This document shows, piece by piece, positions 1 to 6,051 of a stretch of DNA of 13,927 nucleotides; position 1 is the stretch's first letter, and the number at the start of each line of letters is the position of its first letter. Location of the stretch: assembly GCA_002439735.1 (NCBI GenBank), contig DJPG01000095.1, positions 1,516 through 15,442 on the forward strand. Reading direction: 5' to 3'. Both the position numbers and the translations under genes were made by a program. Under the pieces are notes generated by a model. The model saw nothing but the letters and a program-made list of their open reading frames with translations. It was not told the origin of the DNA and did not search any database. Source of the DNA: Firmicutes bacterium UBA6418. GTDB lineage: Bacteria; Bacillota; Clostridia; Peptostreptococcales; Anaerovoracaceae.

Positions 1-306
1 CACTTTCTTTTCCCCCGGCTTATAGTCAGCAATCACCCGGAACAGATCCAGCCAATCTGTAAATACTGCTTTCTGCAGCAGTGCATTTTTCGTTGTACGG
101 GCGATAACACCCGCCAGTCGTTTCATGCTTTGACTTTCCAATTCCTCTGTGGCAAGAAAATAAAATGCTGTTTTATCCTTCAAAAACTCTTTGATCAGCG
201 TTGTCTTTCCAACTCGGCGGCGACCATAGATAACTACAAAGCTGCTGTCACGACCGTACTCCGCATTCAGTTTCCCCAGCTCACTTTTTCTTCCTATAAA
301 TTTCAT
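1..306 (-). CDS. AAA-type ATP-binding protein (archaeal ATPase/DUF234-like family), C-terminus cut by window edge
   Basis: Only the first 102 codons are visible; the gene continues past base 1. Translation of the minus strand from ATG 306 gives MKFIGRKSELGKLNAEYGRD, typical of the 'F.GR..EL..L' opening of this ATPase family. A clear Walker A motif, GRRRVGKT, lies at residues 28-35 and is followed by the family-typical 'FYFLATEE' segment. The start is fixed by a GGAGGAG ribosome binding site just upstream. A sigma-A-like promoter at 359-386 suggests it is transcribed alone. These predicted NTPases are widespread in anaerobes, often in several copies, and their cellular role is unknown; some have been proposed as toxin- or defence-related, but nothing here proves that. 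A remnant of a related ATPase lies directly upstream. The Walker B and C-terminal nuclease-like parts are outside the window, so integrity cannot be judged. Confidence 0.85.
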   Translation of the reverse strand, partial: MKFIGRKSELGKLNAEYGRDSSFVVIYGRRRVGKTTLIKEFLKDKTAFYFLATEELESQSMKRLAGVIARTTKNALLQKAVFTDWLDLFRVIADYKPGEKKV

Positions 307-331
307 ATGTGCATCTCCTCCTCGTTATAAT

Positions 332-351
332 AAATTATTTTATGATAATTT
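332..351. repeat. AT-rich inverted repeat in the leader of the ATPase gene
   Basis: AAATTAT (332-338) and ATAATTT (345-351) form a perfect 7-bp dyad with a 6-nt spacer. It lies between the predicted transcription start and the ribosome binding site of the ATPase gene. The position would suit an operator, but the sequence is so AT-rich that chance is a real alternative. Confidence 0.35.
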
Positions 352-358
352 AATTTAT

Positions 359-386
359 ATTATATATTTATAGGGAAAAAAGTCAA
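359..386 (-). promoter_or_regulatory. Sigma-A-type promoter for the ATPase gene
   Basis: Read on the minus strand, TTGACT (381-386) and a perfect TATAAT (359-364) are separated by 16 nt. This would start transcription near 352 and give a leader of about 45 nt. Confidence 0.65.
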
Positions 387-561
387 GTTCATTTGCTCTT
401 GCGGGACTATTTCCATTATCAAGGTAAGTCTTGTCTTCTTATTCGTTATTCACTATTCACCGAGCAGCCATTCTATGAGGTTTTCAGAATGGTGCAAATT
501 TCTTGCTAATCTGAAAAAAAATGCGGATTCCGCAAAAAATTCAGATACATCCTCGCCCCCA

Positions 562-720
562 TCAATTCTCTTTCAGCAAGAATACCCTATACAAAGGAAG
601 TGTGAGGATCTGCTCTGTGCGTCCTACGTTGTAGTCTCCCAGCTTGATCGCATGGTTGGCTTTGACCTCAACCAAAGTACATTGTCCTTTATTGCAGGCT
701 TCCTGCGTATTTTGAAGTGG
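562..720 (-). pseudogene. Decayed C-terminal fragment of a DUF4143-type AAA ATPase
   Basis: Minus-strand translation ending at the TGA at 562-564 reads CTLVEVKANHAIKLGDYNVG followed by RTEQILTLPLYRVFLLKEN. This matches, from memory of the family, the C-terminal end of DUF4143 ATPases: a nuclease-like '(T/F)LVEVKA' strand, then 'IKLGDYN(V/I)G', then 'LTLPLY.AFLL'. In intact members some 20-30 residues normally separate 'VEVKA' from 'IKLGDYN'; here they are nearly adjacent, which suggests an internal deletion. No start codon, Walker A motif or other part of the protein is visible upstream, and in-frame stops occur from about 796 upward. I therefore call it a relic, not a gene. It lies upstream of the related ATPase at 1-306, consistent with erosion of a tandem or repeatedly inserted family. 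Confidence 0.65.
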
Positions 721-724
721 TAAA

Positions 725-830
725 CCCTTTTTGACAACAGAGTGTGGAAAAAAAGCAACTTTTTCAAGGGAGTTTCGCGAAAACCAGAAACTTTTTCAAA
801 CGACTTTTGTCGACAAGTATCAACTTTTTT
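725..830. repeat. Degenerate ~32-nt-spaced AACTTTTTC boxes with small palindromes
   Basis: AACTTTTTCAA occurs exactly at 757-767 and 789-799. AACTTTTTT at 822-830 and CCCTTTTTGA at 725-734 fall on the same 32-33 nt period. Small dyads lie in the intervals: TTTCGCGAAA, CGAC-TTTT-GTCG at 801-812, and the 10-bp palindrome TTGTCGACAA at 807-816. The CGAC/GTCG hairpin lies just past the stop of the acetyltransferase gene, so it could act as a weak 3' end, but it lacks a proper U-tract. Confidence 0.4.
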
Positions 831-831
831 G

Positions 832-1425
832 TCAATCAAGAAAAGATGATTCCGCAAACGGGATCACCGGCGGCTGATCGCTGACATGTTCGCCGATGTG
901 CTTTTCCATCCAGACCATGTCGTACCAACGTCCGAATTTATAGCCGCATTTTGTGAATCGGCCGACCAGGCGGTAACCCATGTGTTCATGGAACTGCATG
1001 CTGTTTTTGGTCAGATAGACGTCGTCCGCCCCGTCTGCGGGGTAGGCGATGCAGGCGTTGACGTTGAGGATGCGCTGCGCGCGGAGGGCACTTTCCAGCG
1101 CCTCATAGAGCATGCGGCCGAGACCCTGCTTTCTCCGGTCGCGGCGGGTGTAGATGGTGACCTCCACATCCCAGTCATAAGCCGCCCGTTCCTTGAACGC
1201 CCCGGCATAGGCATAGCCGACCGGTTCTCCGTCCTCCTCCGCGACCAAATACGGGTATTTGGCTGAGATCGTCTTCATACGATCCGTAAATTCCGCAAGG
1301 GACGGAACCTCCCATTCAAAGGAGATCGCGGTGTCTTCGACATAGGGACGATAAATTTCTAAAAGCTTGGCAGCGTCTTCCGGCACCGCTCTGCGGATGG
1401 TGATCTGGTCTTTCCGTTCTTCCAT
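832..1425 (-). CDS. GNAT-family N-acetyltransferase, phosphinothricin acetyltransferase-like
   Basis: This 197-residue protein has the PAT/Bar-type GNAT pattern. It opens with 'ITIRRAVPEDAAKLLEIYRP', followed by 'VEDTAISFEWEVPS' near residues 29-42 and 'AYDWDVEVTIY' near 82-92. The acetyl-CoA pyrophosphate-binding loop RRKQGLGRML is at about 97-106, and 'HEHMGYRLVGRF..CGYKFGRWYDMVWMEK' lies near the C-terminus. Such enzymes transfer acetyl from acetyl-CoA to small amines; family members act on phosphinothricin, methionine sulfoximine or unknown amino-acid-like substrates, so the true substrate here is not known. The C-terminal tail after 'WMEK' is longer than in the shortest homologues. The ribosome binding site is weak (a purine-rich AAAGAGA stretch), so ATG 1425 is likely rather than certain. 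The gene is divergent from metF and appears to stand alone. Confidence 0.88.
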   Translation of the reverse strand: MEERKDQITIRRAVPEDAAKLLEIYRPYVEDTAISFEWEVPSLAEFTDRMKTISAKYPYLVAEEDGEPVGYAYAGAFKERAAYDWDVEVTIYTRRDRRKQGLGRMLYEALESALRAQRILNVNACIAYPADGADDVYLTKNSMQFHEHMGYRLVGRFTKCGYKFGRWYDMVWMEKHIGEHVSDQPPVIPFAESSFLD

Positions 1426-1487
1426 ATTCTATTCTCTTTTTCTGCCTTTCCGATGCGCGCTCGCTGATCGGCATCTTGTGTTTTTTC

Positions 1488-1516
1488 ATTTTAATGCGCT
1501 TTGGCTCACAATGCAA
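1488..1516 (-). promoter_or_regulatory. Candidate promoter for the acetyltransferase gene
   Basis: On the minus strand TTGCAT (1511-1516) and TAAAAT (1488-1493) are separated by 17 nt. This is a reasonable sigma-A match and predicts a leader of about 55 nt. Confidence 0.45.
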
Positions 1517-1611
1517 GCGCTTTTCTGTTTTCTTGTTGTGAAACACATGTTATTTTTTCTTTTTTTGTTCTGATATCACAGTTTTTTTTGCGACAAAACC
1601 GCGTCTTCCCC

Positions 1612-1640
1612 TTGCGAAAAACGCGACCGGGTAGTATAAT
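1612..1640 (+). promoter_or_regulatory. Promoter for the metF-metH operon
   Basis: TTGCGA (1612-1617) and a perfect TATAAT (1635-1640) are separated by 17 nt, predicting a start near 1647. The leader before metF would then be only about 25 nt. That leaves no room for a SAM or cobalamin riboswitch after this promoter, so any methionine or B12 control must act at the promoter or further downstream. Confidence 0.6.
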
Positions 1641-1671
1641 AAAAGAACTACACCATGGGAGGCAATCACTA

Positions 1672-2550
1672 ATGAAATTGATCCATACCTTGAAACAGGA
1701 AACGCTCTCGCTGTCCTTCGAAGTCTTTCCGCCGAAACAGGATACGGCGTTTGACAGCGTCAAAAAAGCAACCGAAGAGATCGCTAAACTGCGCCCCGCC
1801 TTTGTCAGCGTCACCTACGGCGCAGGCGGCGGCACCAGTCAATATACACTCGACATCGCCAAGAACATCAAGGACAGCTACGGGGTTCCGACCCTCGCGC
1901 ACCTGACCTGTGTTTCTTCAACCAAAGAAACCGTACATCGCAAGATCGAGGAAATCAAGGCAGCCGGCATTGAGAACATCATGGCTCTGCGCGGCGACAT
2001 TCCGGACGGCATGGATCTTTCGCATCAGGAAAGCTGGGCTTATCATCATGCCATTGATCTGATCCGAGAGCTTAAAGAAAGCGGCACGGACTTCTGTATC
2101 GGCGGAGCCTGCTATCCTGAAAAACACCCGGAAAGCCGCAATCAAAAAGAAGATATTCATTTTCTGAAGGAAAAGGTTGACGCAGGTTGTGAGTTTTTGA
2201 CAACCCAAATGTTTTTTGACAACAACCTTTTGTATAATTTCCTTTATAAGATCCGCGAGGCAGGTATTACCGTTCCGGTGGTCGCCGGCATCATGCCGAT
2301 CACCAACGCGAATCAAATCGACCGCGCGCTGAAGCTTTCCGGTTCTCACGTCCCACAGCGCTTCAAGAGCCTGGTGGACAAGTTCGGTAGTGACCCGGCA
2401 GCTATGAAGCAGGCCGGCATCGCTTACGCGACCGATCAGATCATCGACCTGTTCGCCAATAACGTGACCAATGTACATGTATACTCGATGAACAAGCCGG
2501 ACGTTGCGCAGAAGATCCAGCAGAACCTTTCGGATATTCTCGGAAAATAA
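1672..2550 (+). CDS. metF: Methylenetetrahydrofolate reductase (MetF)
   Basis: MetF is a 292-residue flavoprotein that reduces 5,10-methylene-THF to 5-methyl-THF, the methyl donor for MetH. ATG 1672 is chosen because GGGAGG (1657-1662) lies 9 nt upstream and the product then begins MKLIHTLKQETLSLSFEVFP like the family; an in-frame upstream extension to 1501 crosses the promoter and is not protein-like. The TIM-barrel landmarks are present: SFEVFPPK with Glu17, 'VSVTYGAGGG' near 46-54, 'ALRGD' with Asp109, and 'TTQMFFD' with Gln179. These correspond to the E. coli catalytic and substrate-binding Glu28, Asp120 and Gln183. The length is close to E. coli MetF (296). It is followed after 2 nt by the MetH activation-domain gene. 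No MetV partner (as in some acetogens) is present here. Confidence 0.96.
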   Translation: MKLIHTLKQETLSLSFEVFPPKQDTAFDSVKKATEEIAKLRPAFVSVTYGAGGGTSQYTLDIAKNIKDSYGVPTLAHLTCVSSTKETVHRKIEEIKAAGIENIMALRGDIPDGMDLSHQESWAYHHAIDLIRELKESGTDFCIGGACYPEKHPESRNQKEDIHFLKEKVDAGCEFLTTQMFFDNNLLYNFLYKIREAGITVPVVAGIMPITNANQIDRALKLSGSHVPQRFKSLVDKFGSDPAAMKQAGIAYATDQIIDLFANNVTNVHVYSMNKPDVAQKIQQNLSDILGK

Positions 2551-2552
2551 CT

Positions 2553-3287
2553 ATGGAATCCATCATTTATACCAAAACTTATCCGCAGCCGCCGATCGAC
2601 CGGCGGGAGATCCTGCGCTACATGCGCTGCAGGGAAGCAGACAGTGATATCGACGCATTGCTGGACACTTGTCTGGCAGAACTGCTGCCGTTGCTGGTTT
2701 ATAAGGTTTGCTGGCGCGTGTTTCCGCTCTGCCGGACTCGAGAAAATCTTCTGGATCTCGGCTTCCTGCAGACAGACAGCTGCGGACTGGCTCGTAATCT
2801 GCAGGACTGCAAAGAATTCGTCTTATTCGCCGCCACCATCGGGTTAGCTCCGGATCGTCTGGTCGCAAAATACGGCCGGCTTTCTCCGGTCAAGGCGCTC
2901 TGCATGCAGGCGATCGGAGCCGAGCGCATCGAAAGTCTCTGCGACGCGTTTTGCGGTGATCTCGAGTACAAATACGCCGGAGAGGGTCTGCGGATGAAGC
3001 CGCGTTTCAGTCCCGGCTACGGCGATTTCCCACTGGAGGCGCAGAAAGCGGTCTTTCAGGCGCTGGACTGTCCTCGTAAGATCGGACTGTCCTTGAACGA
3101 CAGTCTTCTGATGTCACCCAGCAAATCCGTGACTGCGTTGGCGGGTCTTTTCCCGCAGAAGGCTTGTCCGGAAGCCTGCCGGAAAACCGACACGAAAATC
3201 CGGTCAGCGGATCCCGCCAAACAAACCGTATCTCACACGAACTGCGCGGCATGTGACAAGACAGACTGTCTGTTTCGACAGACCTAA
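2553..3287 (+). CDS. Free-standing vitamin B12-dependent methionine synthase activation-domain protein
   Basis: This 244-residue protein corresponds to the AdoMet-binding reactivation domain that is fused to the C-terminus of E. coli MetH. Key evidence is RFSPGYGDFPL at residues 151-161, the equivalent of the MetH AdoMet-binding R-x-x-x-G-Y segment, and 'IGLSLNDSLLMSPSKSVTALAGL' near 177-199. The MetH encoded just downstream lacks this domain, so the two proteins together make a complete enzyme. The expected role is to bind S-adenosylmethionine and support reductive methylation of inactive cob(II)alamin. The C-terminus carries Cys231, Cys234 and Cys239 (C-x2-C-x4-C), a possible metal or redox site not found in E. 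coli MetH. The gene starts 2 nt after the metF stop with only a weak ribosome binding site inside metF, so translational coupling is likely. Confidence 0.88.
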   Translation: MESIIYTKTYPQPPIDRREILRYMRCREADSDIDALLDTCLAELLPLLVYKVCWRVFPLCRTRENLLDLGFLQTDSCGLARNLQDCKEFVLFAATIGLAPDRLVAKYGRLSPVKALCMQAIGAERIESLCDAFCGDLEYKYAGEGLRMKPRFSPGYGDFPLEAQKAVFQALDCPRKIGLSLNDSLLMSPSKSVTALAGLFPQKACPEACRKTDTKIRSADPAKQTVSHTNCAACDKTDCLFRQT

Positions 3288-3318
3288 GCCGCTGCGGAGC
3301 GGAAAACCGCTTTTCGGC
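3288..3318 (+). other. Nested stem-loop after the activation-domain gene
   Basis: GCCG (3288-3291) can pair with CGGC (3315-3318) around an inner AGCGG (3298-3302)/CCGCT (3307-3311) stem with an AAAA loop. Only three to four T residues follow the inner stem, and a T5 run appears 12 nt after the outer one. It is at best a weak or partial terminator between the second and third genes of the operon. Confidence 0.35.
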
Positions 3319-3340
3319 ACGATCCCTTTTTAATTATGTA

Positions 3341-3363
3341 GGAAATATCGTTTCGATATTTCC
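3341..3363 (+). promoter_or_regulatory. Perfect 10-bp hairpin or operator palindrome in the metH leader
   Basis: GGAAATATCG (3341-3350) and CGATATTTCC (3354-3363) are perfectly complementary across a TTT loop. No U-tract follows, so it is not an intrinsic terminator. It could be an RNA stem in the metH leader or a 23-bp DNA operator; nothing visible decides between these. Confidence 0.45.
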
Positions 3364-3371
3364 GGAATAAC

Positions 3372-3417
3372 AAGAAAGTTTACCGCTAAAAATCTGATCG
3401 GCGAAGCCGACTTTCTT
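3372..3417 (+). promoter_or_regulatory. Composite stem structure abutting the metH ribosome binding site
   Basis: AAGAAAGT (3372-3379) is exactly complementary to ACTTTCTT (3410-3417). The latter ends one base before the AGGAGG ribosome binding site (3418-3423). Inside it, TCGGC-GAA-GCCGA (3398-3410) forms a tight triloop hairpin that shares base 3410, leaving an 18-nt single-stranded stretch at 3380-3397. The geometry suits control of metH translation initiation. It does not match the SAM-I, SAM-II, cobalamin or THF riboswitch consensus sequences I know. Confidence 0.4.
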
Positions 3418-3431
3418 AGGAGGAATGAATC

Positions 3432-5888
3432 TTGAACATTTTAGATTATATGCAGGATCACCTGCTTTATCTGGACGGCGGCATGGGCACGCTGCTGCAG
3501 GAAGCCGGATTGGCTCCCGGAGAATATCCGGAACGTTGGAATCTCAGCCATCCGGAAATCATCCAGAACTTTCAAAGAGCATATTTTGAAGCCGGCAGTC
3601 ATGTAATCGCCGCGAATACCTTTGGCGCCAACGCCTTAAAATTTACGCATGAGGAGCTAGCGGAGATTATCGCTGCCGCCGTAGAGAACGCCAAGGCAGC
3701 CCGTGACAGCGCGCAGGCTCCGCAGGAAAAATATATCGCGCTGGACATCGGTCCGTGCGGCAAGCTGCTCAAGCCATACGGCGATCTGGCTTTTGAAGAC
3801 GCGGTTGCGCTGTTTGCGGAGGTCGTACGTCTCGGCGCTGCAAACGGCGTCGATCTGATCTACATCGAAACGATGAGCGACAGTTATGAAACGAAAGCCG
3901 CTCTGCTGGCCGCCAAGGAAAACTGCAGTCTGCCGGTCTTCGTTTCCAACGCTTACGGCGAGGATGGCAAGCTGATGACCGGAGCCTCCCCGGCGGCGAT
4001 GGTCGCGCTGGCGGAGGGCATGGGTGCCGACGCTGTCGGCGCGAACTGCTCGCTGGAGCCGAAGCAGATGCGCGGCGTGGTCGCCGAACTTCTGGCAAAC
4101 GCGTCGATCCCGGTGCTCCTAAAGCCGAACGCAGGCCTGCCGCAGGAAGCAGACGGCAAAGCCGTTTATACAACGCTGCCGGACGAATTCGCTGCTGACA
4201 TGGCGGACTATATCCGTCAAGGCGTCCGCATCGCGGGCGGCTGCTGCGGCACGACTCCGGCTTATATTAAAAAAATCGTCGACGCTTCCGCTTCCTTGAC
4301 ACCGGTACCGCTGACAGAGAAACAGATCACCTGCGTTTCTTCCTACACGCACGCGGTCAAGTTTGAGGCGCAGCCGCTTTTGATCGGGGAACGCATCAAC
4401 CCGACCGGCAAGAAGCGCTTCAAGCAGGCGCTCAAGGAACATGATCTGGACTATATCCTGCAGGAGGGCATCCGCCAACAGGAATGCGGCGTCCACATTC
4501 TGGATGTCAACGTCGGTCTGCCGGAGATCGACGAACCGGCTATGCTCCGGGAAGCCGTGGAGGAACTGCAGGCAGTCATCGATCTTCCGCTGCAGATCGA
4601 TACTTCCGACGCTGCTGCTATGGAGGCCGCGCTTCGTGTCTACAACGGCAAGGCGATGATCAATTCCGTAAATGGCAAAGAAGAATCCATGCGCATGATC
4701 TTCCCGCTGGTCAAAAAATACGGTGGTCTGGTGGTTGCTCTGACGCTCGACGATAACGGGATTCCAAAGACCGCGGAGGGTCGGGTGGAAATCGCAAAAC
4801 GGATCCTTGCATGCGCGGCCGAATACGGCATCGATAAAAAAGATATCCTCTTCGATACGCTTGCCATGACCGTCAGCGCCGAACCGGGCGCTGCCATGGA
4901 AACGCTGAAAGCGCTCCGTATCATCAAAGAAGAGCTCGGCTGCCATACCTCGCTCGGTGTGTCCAATGTTTCGTTCGGTCTGCCGAAGCGAGATGCCATC
5001 AACGCGACATTCTACACCTGCGCGTTGGAGAACGGGCTTTCGGCCGCAATCATGAATCCTTACGCGCAGGATATGATGAAAGCCTACTACGCATTCCGCG
5101 CTCTGCATCAAATGGACGAAAACTGCAGCGATTACATCGCGTTCGTTTCCACTCTGCCGGAAGCCGCGCCTGCACAGACGGCAAACACTCCCGCAGCTGC
5201 CGCGGCATCCGAAAATGCTGTGGCAAACAGCGCAGCACCTACCGCACAGAACTCCGGCAATTACGCTTCCGCTCTGCAGCGGGCGATCGCCAAGGGTCTG
5301 AAAGAGCAGGCGGCAGAACTCACCGCGCGAATGCTGACCGATACCGAGCCGCTGCAGATCATTCAAAGCGAGATCATCCCGGCTCTCGACATCGTCGGGC
5401 AGGGCTTTGAAGAGAAGCGCGTTTACCTGCCGCAGCTTTTAATGGCTGCGGAAGCGGCTAAGGCTTCATTTGAAAAGATCAAGGCACAAATGTCCGGCGA
5501 CACCGCTGCCAACAAAGATCCGGTCGTCATCGCGACCGTCCACGGCGACATCCATGACATCGGTAAAAACATCGTGAAACTTCTGCTGGAGAACTACGGT
5601 TTCCAGGTCGTCGACCTCGGCAAGGACGTTGCGCCGCAGGATATTTTGGACGCTGTCATCGCGCATCACGCGCCGGCTGCCGGTCTGAGCGCTCTGATGA
5701 CTACCACGGTTCCGGCCATGCAGGAGACCATCGCCTTGCTCAAGGAAAAAGCGCCATGGTGCAAGGTCGTTGTGGGCGGCGCCGTCCTCAATCAGGAATA
5801 CGCCGACCGCATCGGCGCGGATCGTTACGCCAAAGACGCCATGGAAACCATCCGTTACGCAGACAGCCTGGAGCATACGGAGGCGTAA
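3432..5888 (+). CDS. metH: Cobalamin-dependent methionine synthase (MetH) lacking the C-terminal activation domain
   Basis: This 818-residue enzyme transfers a methyl group from 5-methyl-THF via cobalamin to homocysteine. The TTG start at 3432 is chosen because AGGAGG (3418-3423) lies 8 nt upstream and the product opens with 'LDGGMGTLLQ' of the homocysteine-binding domain. Domains run in order. The homocysteine domain (about 1-290) has zinc ligands Cys206 (GANCS) and Cys271/Cys272 (GGCCGT). The pterin-binding domain (about 315-570) starts at IGERINPTG near 318. An Ala/Pro/Asn-rich linker (about 575-611) comes next. The cobalamin cap (about 612-690) and the Rossmann B12 domain follow, the latter with DIHDIG at 706-711, where His708 is the lower axial cobalt ligand. 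The protein ends at 'GADRYAKDAMETIRYADSL', where E. coli MetH would continue into the activation domain. That function is supplied by the gene at 2553-3287. Confidence 0.96.
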   Translation: MNILDYMQDHLLYLDGGMGTLLQEAGLAPGEYPERWNLSHPEIIQNFQRAYFEAGSHVIAANTFGANALKFTHEELAEIIAAAVENAKAARDSAQAPQEKYIALDIGPCGKLLKPYGDLAFEDAVALFAEVVRLGAANGVDLIYIETMSDSYETKAALLAAKENCSLPVFVSNAYGEDGKLMTGASPAAMVALAEGMGADAVGANCSLEPKQMRGVVAELLANASIPVLLKPNAGLPQEADGKAVYTTLPDEFAADMADYIRQGVRIAGGCCGTTPAYIKKIVDASASLTPVPLTEKQITCVSSYTHAVKFEAQPLLIGERINPTGKKRFKQALKEHDLDYILQEGIRQQECGVHILDVNVGLPEIDEPAMLREAVEELQAVIDLPLQIDTSDAAAMEAALRVYNGKAMINSVNGKEESMRMIFPLVKKYGGLVVALTLDDNGIPKTAEGRVEIAKRILACAAEYGIDKKDILFDTLAMTVSAEPGAAMETLKALRIIKEELGCHTSLGVSNVSFGLPKRDAINATFYTCALENGLSAAIMNPYAQDMMKAYYAFRALHQMDENCSDYIAFVSTLPEAAPAQTANTPAAAAASENAVANSAAPTAQNSGNYASALQRAIAKGLKEQAAELTARMLTDTEPLQIIQSEIIPALDIVGQGFEEKRVYLPQLLMAAEAAKASFEKIKAQMSGDTAANKDPVVIATVHGDIHDIGKNIVKLLLENYGFQVVDLGKDVAPQDILDAVIAHHAPAAGLSALMTTTVPAMQETIALLKEKAPWCKVVVGGAVLNQEYADRIGADRYAKDAMETIRYADSLEHTEA

Positions 5889-5930
5889 GCAAACGGTTGT
5901 CTGTTTCTTCGGTTTATCATCGCTACATCA

Positions 5931-5959
5931 AAAGCGCAGCAGTTTTGCTGCGCTTTTTT
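5931..5959 (+). terminator. Intrinsic terminator of the metF-metH operon
   Basis: An 11-bp stem, AAAGCGCAGCA (5931-5941) with TGCTGCGCTTT (5946-5956), has a GTTT loop and ends in a run of six T (5954-5959). It lies 42 nt after the metH stop. Confidence 0.88.
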
Positions 5960-5970
5960 GCGCACAACGG

Positions 5971-6000
5971 AAAAAACAGCGGTCTCTTTGAGACCGCTGT
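5971..6000 (-). terminator. Intrinsic terminator of the acyl-CoA dehydrogenase-etfBA operon
   Basis: A perfect 11-bp stem (5976-5986 with 5990-6000, arms ACAGCGGTCTC and GAGACCGCTGT, 3-nt loop) is followed on the minus strand by six U from the A-run at 5971-5976. It is convergent with the metH terminator, with only 11 nt between the two elements. Confidence 0.85.
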
Positions 6001-6012
6001 CGCTCAATTTCG

Positions 6013-6027
6013 TGTGATTCGATCACA
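6013..6027 (-). repeat. Short perfect dyad in the etfA 3' untranslated region
   Basis: TGTGAT-TCG-ATCACA is a 6-bp perfect inverted repeat between the etfA stop codon and its terminator. It resembles a CRP-type dyad but has 5-nt instead of 6-nt TGTGA/TCACA spacing, and it lies downstream of both convergent genes. An RNA stem is the simpler reading. Confidence 0.35.
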
Positions 6028-6051
6028 TTTTTCGCGCAATGCCGAAAAAAT

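Noticed and set aside
475..723. Plus-strand open frame of 82 codons
   Set aside because: The opposite strand of the same bases reads as a clear DUF4143 C-terminal fragment; the plus-strand product matches nothing I know.
1501..1671. In-frame upstream extension of metF that would make a 349-residue protein
   Set aside because: It crosses the TTGCGA/TATAAT promoter, encodes non-conserved Phe-rich sequence, and the ATG at 1672 has a good ribosome binding site and a family-typical N-terminus.
3288..3431. Cobalamin or SAM riboswitch ahead of metH
   Set aside because: The region is too short for a cobalamin riboswitch, and I find neither a B12 box nor the SAM-I conserved core; only simple stems are present.
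4119..5366. Open frame of 415 codons on the minus strand opposite metH
   Set aside because: It is antisense to a fully conserved metH; its composition reflects GC-rich codons read backwards and it shows no recognisable domain.
6013..6027. CRP/FNR-type operator TGTGAT-TCG-ATCACA
   Set aside because: It has the wrong half-site spacing for CRP and lies downstream of two convergent genes, so it is unlikely to control a promoter.
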